DNA from: an uncultured Clostridium sp.
Lineage (GTDB): Bacteria; Bacillota; Clostridia; TANB77; CAG-508
Assembly (NCBI GenBank): GCA_946497905.1
Contig: CAMMMI010000085.1
Location: forward strand, 1 to 7,202
Direction: 5' to 3'
DNA length: 7,202 nucleotides
The notes beneath the pieces were generated by a model. That model was not told the origin of the DNA, ran no database searches, and saw nothing but the letters and a program-made list of their open reading frames with translations. Both the position numbers and the translations under genes were made by a program. Below, piece by piece: positions 1 to 6,080 of this stretch; the stretch's first letter is position 1, and each line of letters opens with the position of its first letter.

Positions 1-93
1 AAAAATTAATAAAGAATTTCTAAAATTACTCCAATCACATTCAAAATACTATATTTATTGCTGTAATATGTCCATATAACTGTGAATCGTAAC
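1..93 (+). repeat. Repeat copy A, downstream of the recombinase gene
   Basis: This segment is repeated in direct orientation at 1356-1448. Positions 1-88 are identical to 1356-1443, position 89 is G where 1444 is C, and 90-93 match again. Its outer 51 bases (43-93) are also a perfect inverted match to 1215-1265. It begins at the window edge, so the repeat probably continues to the left. If the 1215-1448 palindrome is one complete element, this is the right arm of a second copy whose left arm lies outside the window. An imperfect dyad, gtaatatg-tc-catataac, lies at 63-80. Confidence 0.93.
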
Positions 94-104
94 ATTGTAA
101 TACT

Positions 105-1088
105 TTATAAGTCAGCTAATGGATTTTTTTCTACTGCATTTCTTACTTGTTCATTACTTACATGAGTGTAAATCTCAGTAGTAGAAATACTTTCATGACC
201 TAATAATTCCTGTAAAGCACGTATATCAACATTGCCATATTGATACATCAAAGTTGCAGCAGTATGTCGTAGCTTGTGAACAGAATATTTATTTGTATCT
301 AAGCCAGCTAATGCAAGCTCTTTAGCAACTATATGTTGTACAGTTCTATTACTGATTCTTTCTTTTCTTTCACTTAGAAATAATGCTTTTTCAGAATTTT
401 TTTTGTCATGTTTTATACCTTCTTTTGGTCTAACATCAATATAATCTGCTAATGCTCTCATACAAGATTTATTCAAATAAATTGTTCTTTCTTTATTACC
501 TTTACCAATTACATTTAATTTACACTCACTAAAATCAATATCTTTTAAATTTATTCCTACTAATTCAGATAAACGCATACCACAATTTAAGAATAGAGTA
601 ATAATTGCATAATCTCTTTGAGAATTTCTGTTATCTTCATTAGAAGCACTATCAAGAAGTTTTTTACTTTCGTCTAAAGATAAATATTTAGGCAATCTTT
701 TATCTAGCTTTGGAGTTTCTAAATTTTGTGCAGGATTGATATCTATAAGGTTTGCTTTATTAGAAAGATAGTTAAAAAATATCCTTATAGTAGAAACTTT
801 TCTAGCTCTTGTACTGGCTTTACTATGATATTCGTTTGTTAAATAAGCCAAAAATGCATGAATGTCATCTAAAGTAATTTTTTTAATTATATTTATTGTC
901 AAATCATTTATTTTGACTTCTGCTAAATCTGTTTCTTTGGTTAAATTAAAATGTATTTTTATAAATTTTAAAAATGTATTTAAATCATAATTATATTCTT
1001 TTACACTGTTTGGTGATTTATTCAAAATTGTTATAGAATAATCTAAAAAAGAATTTAAAAATTCTGGATTTTCGTCTCTATTTATCAT
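105..1088 (-). CDS. Tyrosine recombinase, XerC/XerD-like (327 aa)
   Basis: A site-specific recombinase of the phage-integrase/Xer family, which cuts and rejoins DNA through a phosphotyrosine intermediate. An N-terminal SAM-like core-binding domain spans about residues 8-115 (SPNSVKEYNYDL near 25-36; RARKVSTIRIFFNYL near 94-108). The catalytic domain spans about 135-327, and all expected active-site positions are visible: R172 (CGMRLSEL), K196 (VIGKGNKER), H271 and R274 (HKLRH), H298 (LLGHES) and nucleophile Y307 (TTEIYTH). I start it at the ATG at 1088 because GGAG (complement of 1097-1100) sits 8 nt upstream; the GTG at 1097 would overlap that site. The ending NPLADL and overall sequence resemble, from memory, a stand-alone recombinase common on Clostridia chromosomes, so it may be a housekeeping gene. 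However, it lies exactly between inverted repeats 43-93 and 1215-1265, as a self-mobile or invertible unit would. No terminator is visible after its stop codon. The catalytic assignment is firm; the substrate is unknown. Confidence 0.95.
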   Translation of the reverse strand: MINRDENPEFLNSFLDYSITILNKSPNSVKEYNYDLNTFLKFIKIHFNLTKETDLAEVKINDLTINIIKKITLDDIHAFLAYLTNEYHSKASTRARKVSTIRIFFNYLSNKANLIDINPAQNLETPKLDKRLPKYLSLDESKKLLDSASNEDNRNSQRDYAIITLFLNCGMRLSELVGINLKDIDFSECKLNVIGKGNKERTIYLNKSCMRALADYIDVRPKEGIKHDKKNSEKALFLSERKERISNRTVQHIVAKELALAGLDTNKYSVHKLRHTAATLMYQYGNVDIRALQELLGHESISTTEIYTHVSNEQVRNAVEKNPLADL

Positions 1089-1093
1089 AAGTA

Positions 1094-1100
1094 CCACTCC
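1094..1100 (-). promoter_or_regulatory. Ribosome binding site that decides the recombinase start
   Basis: Read on the minus strand this is GGAGTGG, lying 5-11 nt before the ATG at 1088; the GGAG core has an 8-nt spacing. The upstream GTG at 1097 overlaps the site and would lack a ribosome binding site of its own, so the 327-residue form is preferred over a 330-residue one. Confidence 0.8.
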
Positions 1101-1147
1101 ATTTTTATTTTAGTCCAAAAGATTTTGAATTGTTTTTCTATATAAGG

Positions 1148-1176
1148 ATTATACAACAATAAAACAAAAAATAAAA
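1148..1176 (-). promoter_or_regulatory. Probable recombinase promoter
   Basis: On the minus strand a perfect TATAAT (complement of 1148-1153) lies about 60 nt upstream of the recombinase start. The hexamer 17 nt further upstream (complement of 1171-1176) reads TTTTAT, a poor -35 match, so the call rests on the -10 box. The promoter is inside the region bounded by inverted copies A and B and would move with the gene if that segment inverted. Confidence 0.5.
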
Positions 1177-1214
1177 GAATTTTTTATAAATCCTAACATA
1201 AAAATATTTACAAA

Positions 1215-1265
1215 GTTACGATTCACAGTTATATGGACATATTACAGCAATAAATATAGTATTTT
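1215..1265 (-). repeat. Repeat copy B, 51-bp perfect inverted match to copy A
   Basis: Positions 1215-1265 are the exact reverse complement of 43-93 (51 of 51). They match the reverse complement of 1398-1448 at 50 of 51, the exception being 1219 against 1444. Beyond 1265 the similarity continues only imperfectly, with a one-base offset, to about 1309. Together with copy A it brackets the complete recombinase gene and its probable promoter. It contains the imperfect dyad gttatatg-ga-catattac at 1228-1245, a plausible dimeric protein-binding site. Confidence 0.93.
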
Positions 1266-1355
1266 TCGGTTCAATACATAATTTAAAAAATTCTAAATTA
1301 ATTTTTTGGTGTCCTTTCACTTAGTCCTCGCTTCGCTCGACGTGAACATTACCCA

Positions 1356-1448
1356 AAAAATTAATAAAGAATTTCTAAAATTACTCCAATCACATTCAAA
1401 ATACTATATTTATTGCTGTAATATGTCCATATAACTGTGAATCCTAAC
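1356..1448 (+). repeat. Repeat copy C, direct repeat of copy A
   Basis: Identical to positions 1-93 except for one base (1444 C against 89 G), at an offset of 1,355 bp. The right end lies 26 bp before the -35 box of the penicillin-binding protein promoter, so that promoter is outside the repeat. The last nine bases, aatcctaac, recur at 1189-1197, 17 bp outside the left end of the palindrome. Confidence 0.93.
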
Positions 1449-1474
1449 TTTATATTATATAACAATTTATGGCA

Positions 1475-1503
1475 TTGAAGAATTTATATAAATATGATAT
1501 ACT
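1475..1503 (+). promoter_or_regulatory. Sigma-A-type promoter for the penicillin-binding protein operon
   Basis: TTGAAG (1475-1480), a 17-nt spacer and TATACT (1498-1503) form a good housekeeping promoter. Transcription would start near 1510 and give a leader of about 25 nt. The leader carries the ribosome binding site aagaagg (1520-1526), 9 nt before the ATG at 1536. The promoter is distal to the repeats and would be unaffected by their inversion. Confidence 0.8.
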
Positions 1504-1535
1504 GAGGAAAATTTTATTTAAGAAGGTTTTTAAAT

Positions 1536-4070
1536 ATGTTTAATAAAAAGAAAAATAATGAACAAGACGAATTACCAAAAGCGATAAAAAGGATGAAAAA
1601 GAATAGGGAAGAAGATCTACCTAAAGCATTAAAACATATGGATAAAAACAATTATAAGGAAAAAAGTAAATCTAAGCATAGTAAAGACAAAAAAACAAGA
1701 ATCAGTAAAAAAACAAAGAGAATTATACTTATAATATTAATTATTATAATATTAGTATGTGGAATCGTTTTAGGAGTATCGGCACATCAATGGAAAAAAT
1801 TAGCACAAGAAATGATGAATAATGAATATTCTACAGTTTTAGATACAGAAGGGAATGAAATAGCAAAACTTGGTAGTGAAAGAAAAAATATAGATATAGC
1901 TATAGATCAGATACCAGACAATTTAAAAAATGCATATGTCTCAATTGAAGATGAACGTTTTTATTCTCATCATGGTGTAGATTTAAAAAGAACTGCGTCT
2001 GCCATTGCTTCATATATAATACATTTGGGTTCATCTTCTTATGGAGGAAGTACTATAACTCAGCAATTAGTAAAGAACTTAACTGGAGATTCTACAGATA
2101 GTATTTTTAGAAAAGTCAAAGAGTGGTGGCAAGCATGGCAATTAGAAACGTGTTTAGACAAAGATGAGATTTTAGAAGGATATTTAAATATTATTTATGT
2201 TGGACCAAGTATATATGGGGTAGAAGCAGGATCTAGATATTATTTTAATAAGAGTTGTAGTGATTTGAGTTTAGCAGAATGTGCCTTTTTAGCAGGAATT
2301 AATCACTCACCTAATTCATATAATCCATTTACAGAAGAAGACAATTCAGAAAAAATTAAAAAAAGGACAAAAATTGTTCTTTCCAAAATGTTAGAATTAG
2401 GGTACATAAGTGAAACAGATGAGCAAAATGCAATAAAAGAAGTTGAATCTGGATTAACTTTTAAAAAAGGACAAATAGAATCTGGGAATGGTGTTTATTC
2501 TTACCATACAGATGCTCTTATAACAGATGTTATAAATGATATTTCTAAGAAATACAATATTTCCGAAACATTTGCTACTAACTATGTAAATATGGCAGGA
2601 TTAACAATTAATAGCACACAAAATTCATCTATACAAAAACAAGCAGAAATAGAATTCGAAAAAAGTAAATATAGTAAACCATCTAAAATTGGAGGCAATT
2701 CATCTCAAGCAGCAATGGTAATTATGGATCACTCTAGTGGTCAAGTATTAGCTTGTGTAGGAGGATTAGGTAAAAAAACAGAAGCTAGGTCTTTAAATAG
2801 AGCGACCCAAAGTATTAGACAAACAGGTTCTGCAATTAAACCTATAGCAGTTCTTGCACCTGCAATTGATAAAAAAATCATAACTGGAGCATCTATATAT
2901 GATGATACAGAAAAAGATTTTAAAGATGGATATCATCCAGTAGATTATAGTAAATCATTAGGTAATATAACTGTAAGAAGAGCTGTAGAATCTTCTCAAA
3001 ATATTCCTTTTGTTGAGATTATGGAAGAGCTTAAACCAAAAAATTCGATTAAATATATGGAGAAGATGGGTATAAGCACATTGACTAAAGAAGACGAAAA
3101 TTTAGCTTTAGCACTTGGAGGATTACAAAATGGAATCAGTCCACTAGAAATGGCAGGAGGATATGCTACAATTGCAAATGATGGTAAATACATAGAACCT
3201 GTATTTTATAGTGACATAAACAATAAATCTGGTGAAAAAATTTTAGAACCAAAACAAAAAACTAAAAGGGTATTTTCAAAAGAAGTTGCTTATATATTGA
3301 AAAACATATTAACTCAACCAGTAAATGGTGCAAATGGTACAGCTACTTATTGCAAAATTTCTGGTGTTGATGTTGCAGCTAAAACAGGTACAACAGACGA
3401 AAATTATGATAGATGGCTTTGTGGATTTACTCCATATTATACAGCTGTTGCTTGGTATGGGTATGACCAAAATGAAACTGTTGAATTTAATAAAAGAAAC
3501 CCAGCAGGTCTTTTATGGGCTAATGTAATGTCAAGAATACATTCAGGATTGAAAACAGCTACTTTTGAAAAGCCAAGTGGTGTTATATCAAAAACTATAT
3601 GTTCTGAAACAGGAAAAATAGCTAAAACAGGTTGTAAAAATACATATACTGAATATTTCTTATGGCTTACTGTTCCAGGTTCATGTGACAAACACTCAGG
3701 AAATGAATTAGAAGATAATTCAAATAATGTAACTAATAACATTCAAGAAACAATTCAAAATATTACACATGATATTGACGCAGAAGATCCTCAAGAAATA
3801 CAAAGAAACACAAATGTAACAAATATAATACAAACAAATACAAATTCAAATACTACCAAAACAAATACTACTACTAGTAATAACATAACTAATAGTTCTA
3901 ATATATCAAATAATACTAGTTCAAATAGCTTTAATAATAGTACTACTAATAATGCTACTTTAAATAATAGCACAAACAATAGTAATACAACGACAAATAA
4001 CACTAGTTCAAATGTTACAACTAATAGTTTAGAAAATAATACAAGTAATGAAACAAGTAACACAGAATAA
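1536..4070 (+). CDS. Class A penicillin-binding protein, PBP1A type (844 aa)
   Basis: A bifunctional peptidoglycan synthase: it polymerises glycan strands from lipid II and cross-links stem peptides outside the membrane. Residues 1-61 are a very Lys-rich cytoplasmic region containing a duplicated motif (ELPKAIKRMKKN at 12-23, DLPKALKHMDKN at 27-38). A single membrane anchor spans about 62-84. The GT51 glycosyltransferase domain (about 95-270) shows EDERFYSHHG with catalytic E138, GGSTITQQ at 170-177, RKVKE at 192-196, and LAGINHSPNSYNPF at 252-265. The transpeptidase domain (about 390-680) has S432-A-I-K435 (nucleophile Ser), S487-Q-N489 and K616-T-G-T619. A short segment with C689, C700 and C717 follows, then an Asn/Thr/Ser-rich tail from about 728 to 844. 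All catalytic motifs are intact. ponA/mrcA-type names would be used for such genes, but I cannot assign orthology. It is probably co-transcribed with the ABC-F gene 42 nt downstream. Confidence 0.97.
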   Translation: MFNKKKNNEQDELPKAIKRMKKNREEDLPKALKHMDKNNYKEKSKSKHSKDKKTRISKKTKRIILIILIIIILVCGIVLGVSAHQWKKLAQEMMNNEYSTVLDTEGNEIAKLGSERKNIDIAIDQIPDNLKNAYVSIEDERFYSHHGVDLKRTASAIASYIIHLGSSSYGGSTITQQLVKNLTGDSTDSIFRKVKEWWQAWQLETCLDKDEILEGYLNIIYVGPSIYGVEAGSRYYFNKSCSDLSLAECAFLAGINHSPNSYNPFTEEDNSEKIKKRTKIVLSKMLELGYISETDEQNAIKEVESGLTFKKGQIESGNGVYSYHTDALITDVINDISKKYNISETFATNYVNMAGLTINSTQNSSIQKQAEIEFEKSKYSKPSKIGGNSSQAAMVIMDHSSGQVLACVGGLGKKTEARSLNRATQSIRQTGSAIKPIAVLAPAIDKKIITGASIYDDTEKDFKDGYHPVDYSKSLGNITVRRAVESSQNIPFVEIMEELKPKNSIKYMEKMGISTLTKEDENLALALGGLQNGISPLEMAGGYATIANDGKYIEPVFYSDINNKSGEKILEPKQKTKRVFSKEVAYILKNILTQPVNGANGTATYCKISGVDVAAKTGTTDENYDRWLCGFTPYYTAVAWYGYDQNETVEFNKRNPAGLLWANVMSRIHSGLKTATFEKPSGVISKTICSETGKIAKTGCKNTYTEYFLWLTVPGSCDKHSGNELEDNSNNVTNNIQETIQNITHDIDAEDPQEIQRNTNVTNIIQTNTNSNTTKTNTTTSNNITNSSNISNNTSSNSFNNSTTNNATLNNSTNNSNTTTNNTSSNVTTNSLENNTSNETSNTE
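3717..4067 (+). repeat. Low-complexity Asn/Thr/Ser coding tail
   Basis: Codons 728-844 of the penicillin-binding protein are dominated by AAT/AAC, ACT/ACA and AGT/TCA, giving runs such as TTTNNTSSN. A 20-bp unit recurs with one mismatch at 3907-3926 and 3994-4013, each encoding part of SNNTSSN/TNNTSSN, which suggests growth by slippage or short duplication. Asn-rich or Gly/Asn-rich C-terminal tails are known in clostridial class A penicillin-binding proteins. It would lie outside the membrane, in or beyond the wall. Confidence 0.85.
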
Positions 4071-4112
4071 AATAACTAAAATTACAATAAAAACAATAAG
4101 ATAGGAGAAGAT

Positions 4113-5594
4113 ATGTCTATAATAAATATTAAAAATTTAACTTTTAGTTATGAAGGAAGTGCAAATAATATATTTGAAAATGTATCATTTAACATAGATA
4201 CAGATTGGAAATTGGGACTAATTGGAAGAAATGGAAAAGGAAAAACGACTTTTCTAAAACTACTATTAGGAAAATATGAGTATATAGGAACAATATCAAG
4301 AAATGTTAATTTTGATTATTTTCCATTTGAACTGAAAGATAAAGATAAAATGGCAATAGAAATAGTTTATGAAATTGCACCAAATGTAGAAGATTGGGAA
4401 ATTATAAAAGAATTAAGTTTATTAAATAGTGATGCAGAAATTCTTTATAAAAACTTCAATTTATTAAGTGGTGGGGAACAAGTAAAAATACTTTTAATAG
4501 CTTTATTTTTAAAGGAAAATAATTTCTTATTAATAGATGAGCCTACAAACCATTTAGATATAGAAACAAGAAATAATTTAATTAATTATTTAAATAAGAA
4601 AAAGGGATTTATATTAGTATCACATGATAGAAATTTTTTAGACAAGGTAATAGATCACATTATTTCTATTAATAATACAAATATAGAGATACAACAAGGA
4701 AACTATTCTACTTGGAGAGAAAACAGAGATAGGCAAGATAAATATGAAATGACACAAAATAATAAATTGAAAAAGGAGATTAGTAGGTTAGAAATTGCAG
4801 CTAAAAATACTGAGAATTGGTCAAATAAAGTTGAAAAATCAAAATATAGGACAAATGACTCAGAAACAGCAATAGATAGAGGTTATGTAGGACATAAATC
4901 AGCTAAAATGATGAAAAAGTCAAAGGTAATGGAGAATAGAATAAAAAAAGCAATAGATGAAAAAACAGAGTTATTAAAAAATGTAGATAAAAATAATAGT
5001 TTAAAAATAGTACCAATAGAAAGCAGAAAAAATGAATTAATTGTAGTTAATAATTTACAAATAAAATATAGTGATAAAGAAATATTTTCTCCTCTATCTT
5101 TTGAAATAAAAAATGGAGATAGAATTGCAATTGTTGGCAAAAATGGTGTAGGAAAATCAAGCATATTAAAATTGATTATAGGAAAAGAAATACCATATAG
5201 CGGAGAATTAAAAAAAGCAAATGATTTAAAAATATCTTATGTATCACAAGACACAGAAAATTTAAAAGGTAATTTAAAAAATTTCGCTCAAGATAATAAA
5301 ATAGACGAAACTATTTTTAGAGCCATGTTATCAAAGATGGGATTTACAAGACTGGATTTTGATACAGATATTGCACAAATGAGTGAAGGTCAAAAAAAGA
5401 AAGTTTTAATTGCTAAAAGTATTTCGGAATCAGCTAATATATATATTTGGGATGAACCTTTAAATTATATAGATATTCTAACAAGAGTACAAATAGAAGA
5501 AGCTATATTAAAATACAAACCAACACTTGTTTTTGTAGAACATGACGAAGCTTTTATAAAAAATGTAGCAAATAAAATAATAAAATTAGAATGA
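4113..5594 (+). CDS. ABC-F ATPase, Lsa-type ribosomal protection protein (493 aa)
   Basis: A soluble ABC-F protein with two nucleotide-binding domains and no membrane segment. Members bind the ribosomal E site and, in the Lsa/Vga branch, displace antibiotics from the peptidyl-transferase centre. NBD1 has Walker A GRNGKGKT at 38-45, signature LSGGEQ at 118-123, Walker B LLIDEPTNHLD at 139-149 and H-loop H171. A charged Lys/Glu-rich linker runs from about 200 to 300. NBD2 has GKNGVGKS at 342-349, signature MSEGQ at 423-427, Walker B IYIWDEPLNYID at 443-454 and H477. The start (WKLGLIGRNGKGKTT at 32-46), the WDEPLNY motif and the length near 500 match what I recall of Lsa(A)-type proteins, which give lincosamide, streptogramin A and pleuromutilin resistance. 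Actual resistance is an inference. AGGAG at 4103-4107 precedes the ATG by 5 nt. No leader peptide or attenuator, often seen before such genes, fits in the 42-nt gap, so expression probably follows the upstream gene. Transcription should end at 5848-5882. Confidence 0.93.
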   Translation: MSIINIKNLTFSYEGSANNIFENVSFNIDTDWKLGLIGRNGKGKTTFLKLLLGKYEYIGTISRNVNFDYFPFELKDKDKMAIEIVYEIAPNVEDWEIIKELSLLNSDAEILYKNFNLLSGGEQVKILLIALFLKENNFLLIDEPTNHLDIETRNNLINYLNKKKGFILVSHDRNFLDKVIDHIISINNTNIEIQQGNYSTWRENRDRQDKYEMTQNNKLKKEISRLEIAAKNTENWSNKVEKSKYRTNDSETAIDRGYVGHKSAKMMKKSKVMENRIKKAIDEKTELLKNVDKNNSLKIVPIESRKNELIVVNNLQIKYSDKEIFSPLSFEIKNGDRIAIVGKNGVGKSSILKLIIGKEIPYSGELKKANDLKISYVSQDTENLKGNLKNFAQDNKIDETIFRAMLSKMGFTRLDFDTDIAQMSEGQKKKVLIAKSISESANIYIWDEPLNYIDILTRVQIEEAILKYKPTLVFVEHDEAFIKNVANKIIKLE

Positions 5595-5620
5595 TTTATA
5601 TACTTTAACTACTGTTATTA

Positions 5621-5786
5621 ATGGAAGAGAATATCGAAATTGCAGAAAAAAGTTATATACAGTTAAATAAATTTTTTAGATGTAGCTATAGAAGTGGGAT
5701 TAACAAATGAGGATATGCTAGAAAAATATACGTTATCAGATGAATTTAAGGAAATATTTATAAATCAAACATATGAATTGGAGTAA
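5621..5786 (+). pseudogene. Frameshifted small ORF remnant, unknown function
   Basis: From the ATG at 5621 the frame reads MEENIEIAEKSYIQLNKFF and then drifts to an early stop at 5708-5710. At the six-T run (5672-5677) a shift of one base joins it to another open frame reading LDVAIEVGLTNEDMLEKY, continuing to SDEFKEIFINQTYELE and a TAA at 5784-5786. Removing one T gives a continuous, acidic, protein-like product of about 54 residues. No convincing ribosome binding site precedes the ATG, and an in-frame stop lies just upstream at 5606-5608, so this may be the decayed end of a longer gene. I do not recognise the family. A sequencing or assembly error in the T run would give the same picture. 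Confidence 0.5.
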
Positions 5787-5847
5787 TCTTATATTTTGAG
5801 GCTACTCCGACTTATGTTGAGTATATATCTCAGCATTAGTCTTTTTG

Positions 5848-5882
5848 GATGAGAAGTAACTTGTTTACTTCTTATCTTTTTT
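5848..5882 (+). terminator. Rho-independent terminator of the PBP/ABC-F transcription unit
   Basis: Arms at 5848-5859 and 5865-5876 form a 12-bp stem with one G-T pair around a 5-nt loop (cttgt), followed directly by six T (5877-5882). It lies 254 nt after the ABC-F stop and beyond the ORF remnant. Confidence 0.88.
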
Positions 5883-5934
5883 GCCTTTAATTATCTACTT
5901 AATCATAGAGGTTGTCCTAAATACCCCAAAAACC

Positions 5935-5977
5935 AAAAAATTCCAATTTCGTACGCGTTCCTAAATTGGAACTTTTT
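5935..5977. terminator. Hairpin with A/T runs, possible bidirectional terminator
   Basis: ttccaattt (5941-5949) pairs perfectly with aaattggaa (5963-5971). After one mismatch, flanking A and T runs (5935-5939 with 5973-5977) extend the stem. The 13-nt loop cgtacgcgttcct is strikingly GC-rich for this region. Read on the minus strand the hairpin is followed by ttttttggttttt, a better T tail than the plus-strand cttttt, so it could stop leftward transcripts escaping uvrB as well as rightward ones. Confidence 0.6.
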
Positions 5978-6003
5978 CTTTCTTGTTACTATTTTCGACA
6001 TAC

Positions 6004-6032
6004 TTTTTATTATTTATTTATTATATTATAAT
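6004..6032 (+). promoter_or_regulatory. Possible promoter before the small ORF
   Basis: A perfect TATAAT at 6027-6032 lies about 50 nt upstream of the TTG start at 6081. The hexamer at the right distance (6004-6009, ttttta) is a poor -35 box, and the surroundings are almost pure A/T, where TATAAT arises easily by chance. Confidence 0.35.
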
Positions 6033-6064
6033 AGTTACTTATTTATATGCATTGTTATTTTACA

Positions 6065-6077
6065 AAGGAAGGTGATC
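6065..6077 (+). promoter_or_regulatory. Near-consensus Shine-Dalgarno sequence
   Basis: aaggaaggtgatc is an almost complete complement of the 16S rRNA 3' end (consensus aaggaggtgatc with one extra base). Its aggaagg core ends 8 nt before TTG at 6081. That spacing selects TTG as the start over the GTG at 6072, which lies inside the site itself. Confidence 0.7.
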
Positions 6078-6080
6078 AAA

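Larger units (their letters stand above)
1215..1448. repeat. About 234-bp imperfect palindrome, MITE-like or att-like element
   Basis: Copies B and C face each other to form one long palindrome. The outer 51 positions pair with a single mismatch. The next roughly 45 pair imperfectly, including attttttgg near 1301-1309 against its complement near 1353-1361. An inner ttcac (1316-1320) pairs with gtgaa (1342-1346) around a 21-nt, unusually GC-rich loop (1321-1341, containing ctcgcttcgctcg). It lies between the two divergent promoters and so should not be transcribed from either, which favours a DNA-level element over an attenuator or terminator. No open reading frame of note and no clear target-site duplication directly abuts its ends. 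Copy A looks like the right arm of a second such element. Confidence 0.8.

Noticed and set aside
1095..1097. GTG start for the recombinase
   Set aside because: It overlaps the ribosome binding site that serves the ATG at 1088, and no site precedes the GTG itself.
1..1448. CRISPR array
   Set aside because: There are only three long repeat copies in mixed orientation with unequal spacing, no regular spacers and no cas genes.
1266..1503. Phase-variable (invertible) promoter for the penicillin-binding protein gene
   Set aside because: The best promoter (TTGAAG-17-TATACT, 1475-1503) lies outside all repeat copies, so inversion between any pair leaves it in place. No second promoter was convincing in the 90-bp segment between B and C.
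3437..3742. Antisense ORF opposite the transpeptidase domain
   Set aside because: It lies wholly within well-supported penicillin-binding protein coding sequence and has no translation signals or recognisable motif.
3791..4063. Antisense ORF encoding a Leu/Val-rich, membrane-like protein
   Set aside because: It is the mirror of the Asn/Thr-rich tail: complements of AAT/AAC/ACT codons read as Leu/Val/Phe. No ribosome binding site or promoter supports it.
5780..5808. Small inverted repeat ggagta/tactcc as an operator or terminator
   Set aside because: Only 6 bp with a 17-nt loop and no T run; the proper terminator lies 40 nt further on.
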